Source: Deltaproteobacteria bacterium
GTDB lineage: Bacteria > Desulfobacterota > GWC2-55-46 > DRQE01
DNA: 7,475 nt
Assembly (NCBI GenBank): GCA_030636245.1
Contig: DAOVXI010000090.1
Location: forward strand, 1-7,475
Direction of reading: 5' to 3'
Below are positions 5,551-7,475 of this stretch, in pieces; within the stretch, counting starts at the first letter, position 1, and every line of letters starts with the position of its first letter. Under the pieces are notes generated by a model. The model ran no database searches, was not told where the DNA came from, and was given only the letters and a program-made list of their open reading frames with translations. A program made the translations under genes and the position numbers.

Positions 5551-7209
5551 ATGGCAAGGAATAAAAAACATCCCGGCATAATCAAGAAGTTTTTGTATCT
5601 CATGGTACTTTTCTGTGCCTTTCCAACCATTATTACGTGGTACTCAATTCATCAAAACAAGGTTTTTGGCGCCTACGACTTATTACTGCAGAAACTCTCG
5701 GAGCTCAAGATAAGTGTCATTGAACTGGAGTTCGTCCTCGACATTCATGTCGTAGAAAAACGTTATTTGACAAATGACAATGCTATAGTCCTTCAAAGTG
5801 TTGATGCGTTGGATTCCAGCATGAAGGAACTCTACCTGCCAAGGTATGCCAAGGTTATCAATAGAAATGACCTGGCGATCAATATGGTCGCGAAGGTGAT
5901 CGACAACTGGGGTGATGTTCGTGAAAAAACCTTAAATGTTGTTGACATTACCACTGAAGAAGAAGCGCACCTCATCCATTACACCGTAGACACTAAAGCT
6001 TATGCACTGAATGAGTTTTTGAACAAGCTTATCCTGGAGGTGAAGGGTGAAAGAAACTCTTCCTTAAAGGATAGGCGTGACGTGCTGCTGTTCTTGCTTG
6101 TTATCTTCCTTATTATAATTTTAACCACAGGCGGATTTTTTTATTATGGAGAGCTTACGTCCATAAAAAAACTTTGTTCGAGGCTGGATGTCTGTGAAAA
6201 AGATGGGGAAAAGTCTCTTGATGTGGCAGAGCTGCGCGGCTCGGCAAAGGGTCTTGCCGACGGGGTGAGCGTGCTCTTGAGTGACGCTTATGAGGCTAAA
6301 GAGCAGGCTGAGAAGAGTTATTTTGACACTATGATAGGTTACCAGTATCTTGCCGGAAAGATAGAGGTGTTGTATAAGCTTTCCTCGACCGCAGGCAAGT
6401 CGCTTTCACCTTTTGAGGTCTTTATGTCAGCTGCTCAAGGAGCTATCGAGTACACCAAGGCTTGTGCGGCAGCTATATATATTTTAGAAGGTGAAGAATA
6501 CGTACTTAAGGTTTCAAAGGGTTTCTCCGGTCAGTTCTTTCACTCGGCAGAGGTTATGAAAGAGATCGGGTTTGAAGGGGATAAGGTAGTCATGGGGGTA
6601 CCCGACTCCCTGGTTTTCTCTAATTTAGATGGTTTTCCGGATGAGCGTATGATGGGCACGCTCAGGGCAGAGGCGGTTACTGAAGTTGCGTTGACACCAG
6701 TGATACAAGGAGATGTTGTTATCGGGGTATTACTTACCGCTTATAAGGATGATAACTTTGAGTTGGATGACGAGATCTACTTCAGGGCACTGGCCGCAAA
6801 CATCGGTGTGGCTGTTGGTTACTCACGTTTGTTCTACGGAGAGCACGAACAAAAGCGCTTCTTTGAGAAGATACTATCTCAATTCGCTATGCCTATAGCG
6901 GCCTTTAACAAAGATGGACTGTGTATATACTCCAATAAGCTTATGAACAGCATCATCGGTCTCGGCTCGGATGCGGCACTTATGGACAGTTATAATATCC
7001 TGATGGATGAAGCCTTTAAGGCCGGCGAAGGACTTGGTGTGCTCAAGGCAGCTTTCAAGGGCATTGTCGGCAGTTATGAGGCTAAGTTGCCGTATCTGGT
7101 TGATGCGGCGAACCCTGAAGGGGATGCTAGAATTAATGTTCAGCCTATCTTTGATGATAATGGAAATATGGTTTGCATTGTAGTCTTAGTAGAAGCTCAG
7201 GTTAGTTAA
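5551..7209 (+). CDS. Membrane sensor protein with periplasmic domain, GAF and C-terminal PAS, no output domain
   Basis: From the ATG at 5551 the product has 552 residues. A basic N-terminus precedes TM1 (about 14-31). A mainly helical periplasmic region of about 145 residues follows, resembling four-helix-bundle sensor domains, then TM2 (178-200). A charged, coiled-coil-like linker (about 201-270) sits where a HAMP domain is usual, but I see no clear HAMP pattern. A GAF-like domain spans about 275-428 and a PAS-like domain about 437-552, the latter beginning FFEKILSQFAMPIAAFNKDG and ending VQPIFDDNGNMVCIVVLVEA. The protein stops right after PAS: no histidine kinase H-box, ATPase, GGDEF, EAL or MCP signalling helix is present. 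It follows the HTH-receiver gene by 66 nt and precedes a receptor-like gene by 30 nt. An in-frame TTG at 5518 could add 11 residues. ATG is preferred because the TTG falls at the end of a T7 run without an SD, although the ATG's own SD (AGGCGG, 13 nt away) is also poor. Confidence 0.8.
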   Translation: MARNKKHPGIIKKFLYLMVLFCAFPTIITWYSIHQNKVFGAYDLLLQKLSELKISVIELEFVLDIHVVEKRYLTNDNAIVLQSVDALDSSMKELYLPRYAKVINRNDLAINMVAKVIDNWGDVREKTLNVVDITTEEEAHLIHYTVDTKAYALNEFLNKLILEVKGERNSSLKDRRDVLLFLLVIFLIIILTTGGFFYYGELTSIKKLCSRLDVCEKDGEKSLDVAELRGSAKGLADGVSVLLSDAYEAKEQAEKSYFDTMIGYQYLAGKIEVLYKLSSTAGKSLSPFEVFMSAAQGAIEYTKACAAAIYILEGEEYVLKVSKGFSGQFFHSAEVMKEIGFEGDKVVMGVPDSLVFSNLDGFPDERMMGTLRAEAVTEVALTPVIQGDVVIGVLLTAYKDDNFELDDEIYFRALAANIGVAVGYSRLFYGEHEQKRFFEKILSQFAMPIAAFNKDGLCIYSNKLMNSIIGLGSDAALMDSYNILMDEAFKAGEGLGVLKAAFKGIVGSYEAKLPYLVDAANPEGDARINVQPIFDDNGNMVCIVVLVEAQVS

Positions 7210-7239
7210 CGTTCATATTAACTTTCGACAAGGGTACCT

Positions 7240-7475
7240 ATGAATTTCTTTAAATCACTTAATATCTCAACAAAGCTTCTGGTGATCTTCCTTATTCTTC
7301 TCGGTATGATGGGGGTTGGGGGAGGTGTGGGTCTGTATAATGTGAGCAAGATCACTGATGCTGCGGATGAACTATACTATGACGCTTTTATTAGTACCAA
7401 TACCCTGAACTCTATGGAGTATGAGTTCATTTCCCAGCGTCAAGCTTTGTTGTTGCATATTATCGTTGAAAGTAA
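7240..7475 (+). CDS. N-terminus of a 4-helix-bundle membrane receptor, probably methyl-accepting chemotaxis protein (partial, cut by the window end)
   Basis: The ATG at 7240 has a good SD (AAGGG, 7230-7234, 5 nt spacing) and the frame stays open for 78 codons to the window edge. The N-terminus MNFFKSLNISTKLLVIFLIL is typical of bacterial chemoreceptors: a short amphipathic cytoplasmic segment with an ISTKLL-type motif, then TM1 (about 12-33). The following VSKITDAADELYYDAFISTN and QRQALLLHII segments match the start of a 4HB_MCP-type periplasmic helical bundle. The same N-terminal module also occurs in some histidine kinases and GGDEF proteins, and the diagnostic C-terminal half is outside the window, so the MCP assignment is probable rather than certain. 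It lies 30 nt behind the GAF/PAS sensor in the same orientation. Confidence 0.7.
   Translation, partial: MNFFKSLNISTKLLVIFLILLGMMGVGGGVGLYNVSKITDAADELYYDAFISTNTLNSMEYEFISQRQALLLHIIVES

Noticed and set aside
1..7475. Search for CRISPR arrays, tRNA genes, insertion sequences, toxin-antitoxin or phage-defence genes
   Set aside because: No regularly spaced repeats, cloverleaf-like segments, transposase motifs or terminal inverted repeats were found. The excisionase-like HTH is fused to a receiver and is not evidence of an integrated element.

Overview
The window is a compact, all-plus-strand bacterial chromosomal segment of about 7.5 kb. Its base composition is moderate (mid-40s % GC by eye) and short Shine-Dalgarno sites are common. 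The block [likely trmD end]-rplS-rnhB-yraN is a conserved housekeeping neighbourhood that I associate with Deltaproteobacteria (Desulfobacterota), Nitrospirota and related Gram-negative lineages. The second half holds an excisionase-type HTH fused to a receiver domain, a membrane GAF/PAS sensor and the start of a 4-helix-bundle receptor, which also fits a free-living, signalling-rich Gram-negative bacterium. I cannot name the species, and the phylum assignment is only a low-confidence inference.

Region 1 (1-1580) is the translation and RNA-metabolism block. It has a 26-codon C-terminal stub that is probably TrmD, a near-consensus sigma70-type promoter at 112-140, rplS (ribosomal protein L19), rnhB (RNase HII) and yraN (UPF0102, nuclease-fold protein). 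The three complete genes are 20 and 11 nt apart and look like one transcription unit.

Region 2 (1581-4718) is polA plus a small coupled gene. polA encodes a full-length family A DNA polymerase. Its 5'-nuclease and polymerase active sites are intact, but all three carboxylate motifs of the 3'-5' proofreading exonuclease are gone. No Shine-Dalgarno site precedes its ATG. Instead a perfect TATAAT lies where transcription would start on the A of the ATG, so a leaderless polA mRNA is possible. One nucleotide after the polA stop begins an unrecognised 155-residue protein with two predicted membrane helices.

Region 3 (4719-7475) is a signal-transduction cassette. A 190-bp AT-rich intergenic region carries a good promoter and nested inverted repeats that could be an operator. 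It is followed by an HTH-receiver regulator with the DNA-binding domain at the N-terminus, then a membrane sensor (periplasmic region, GAF, PAS) with no catalytic output domain, then a receptor-like protein cut by the window edge. The co-oriented layout suggests that the three act in one pathway, but the kinase that would phosphorylate the receiver is not in view.

No tRNA, rRNA, CRISPR array, insertion sequence or attachment site was seen. The two intergenic stretches longer than 100 bp (82-202 and 4719-4908) contain promoters and, in the second, dyad symmetry.
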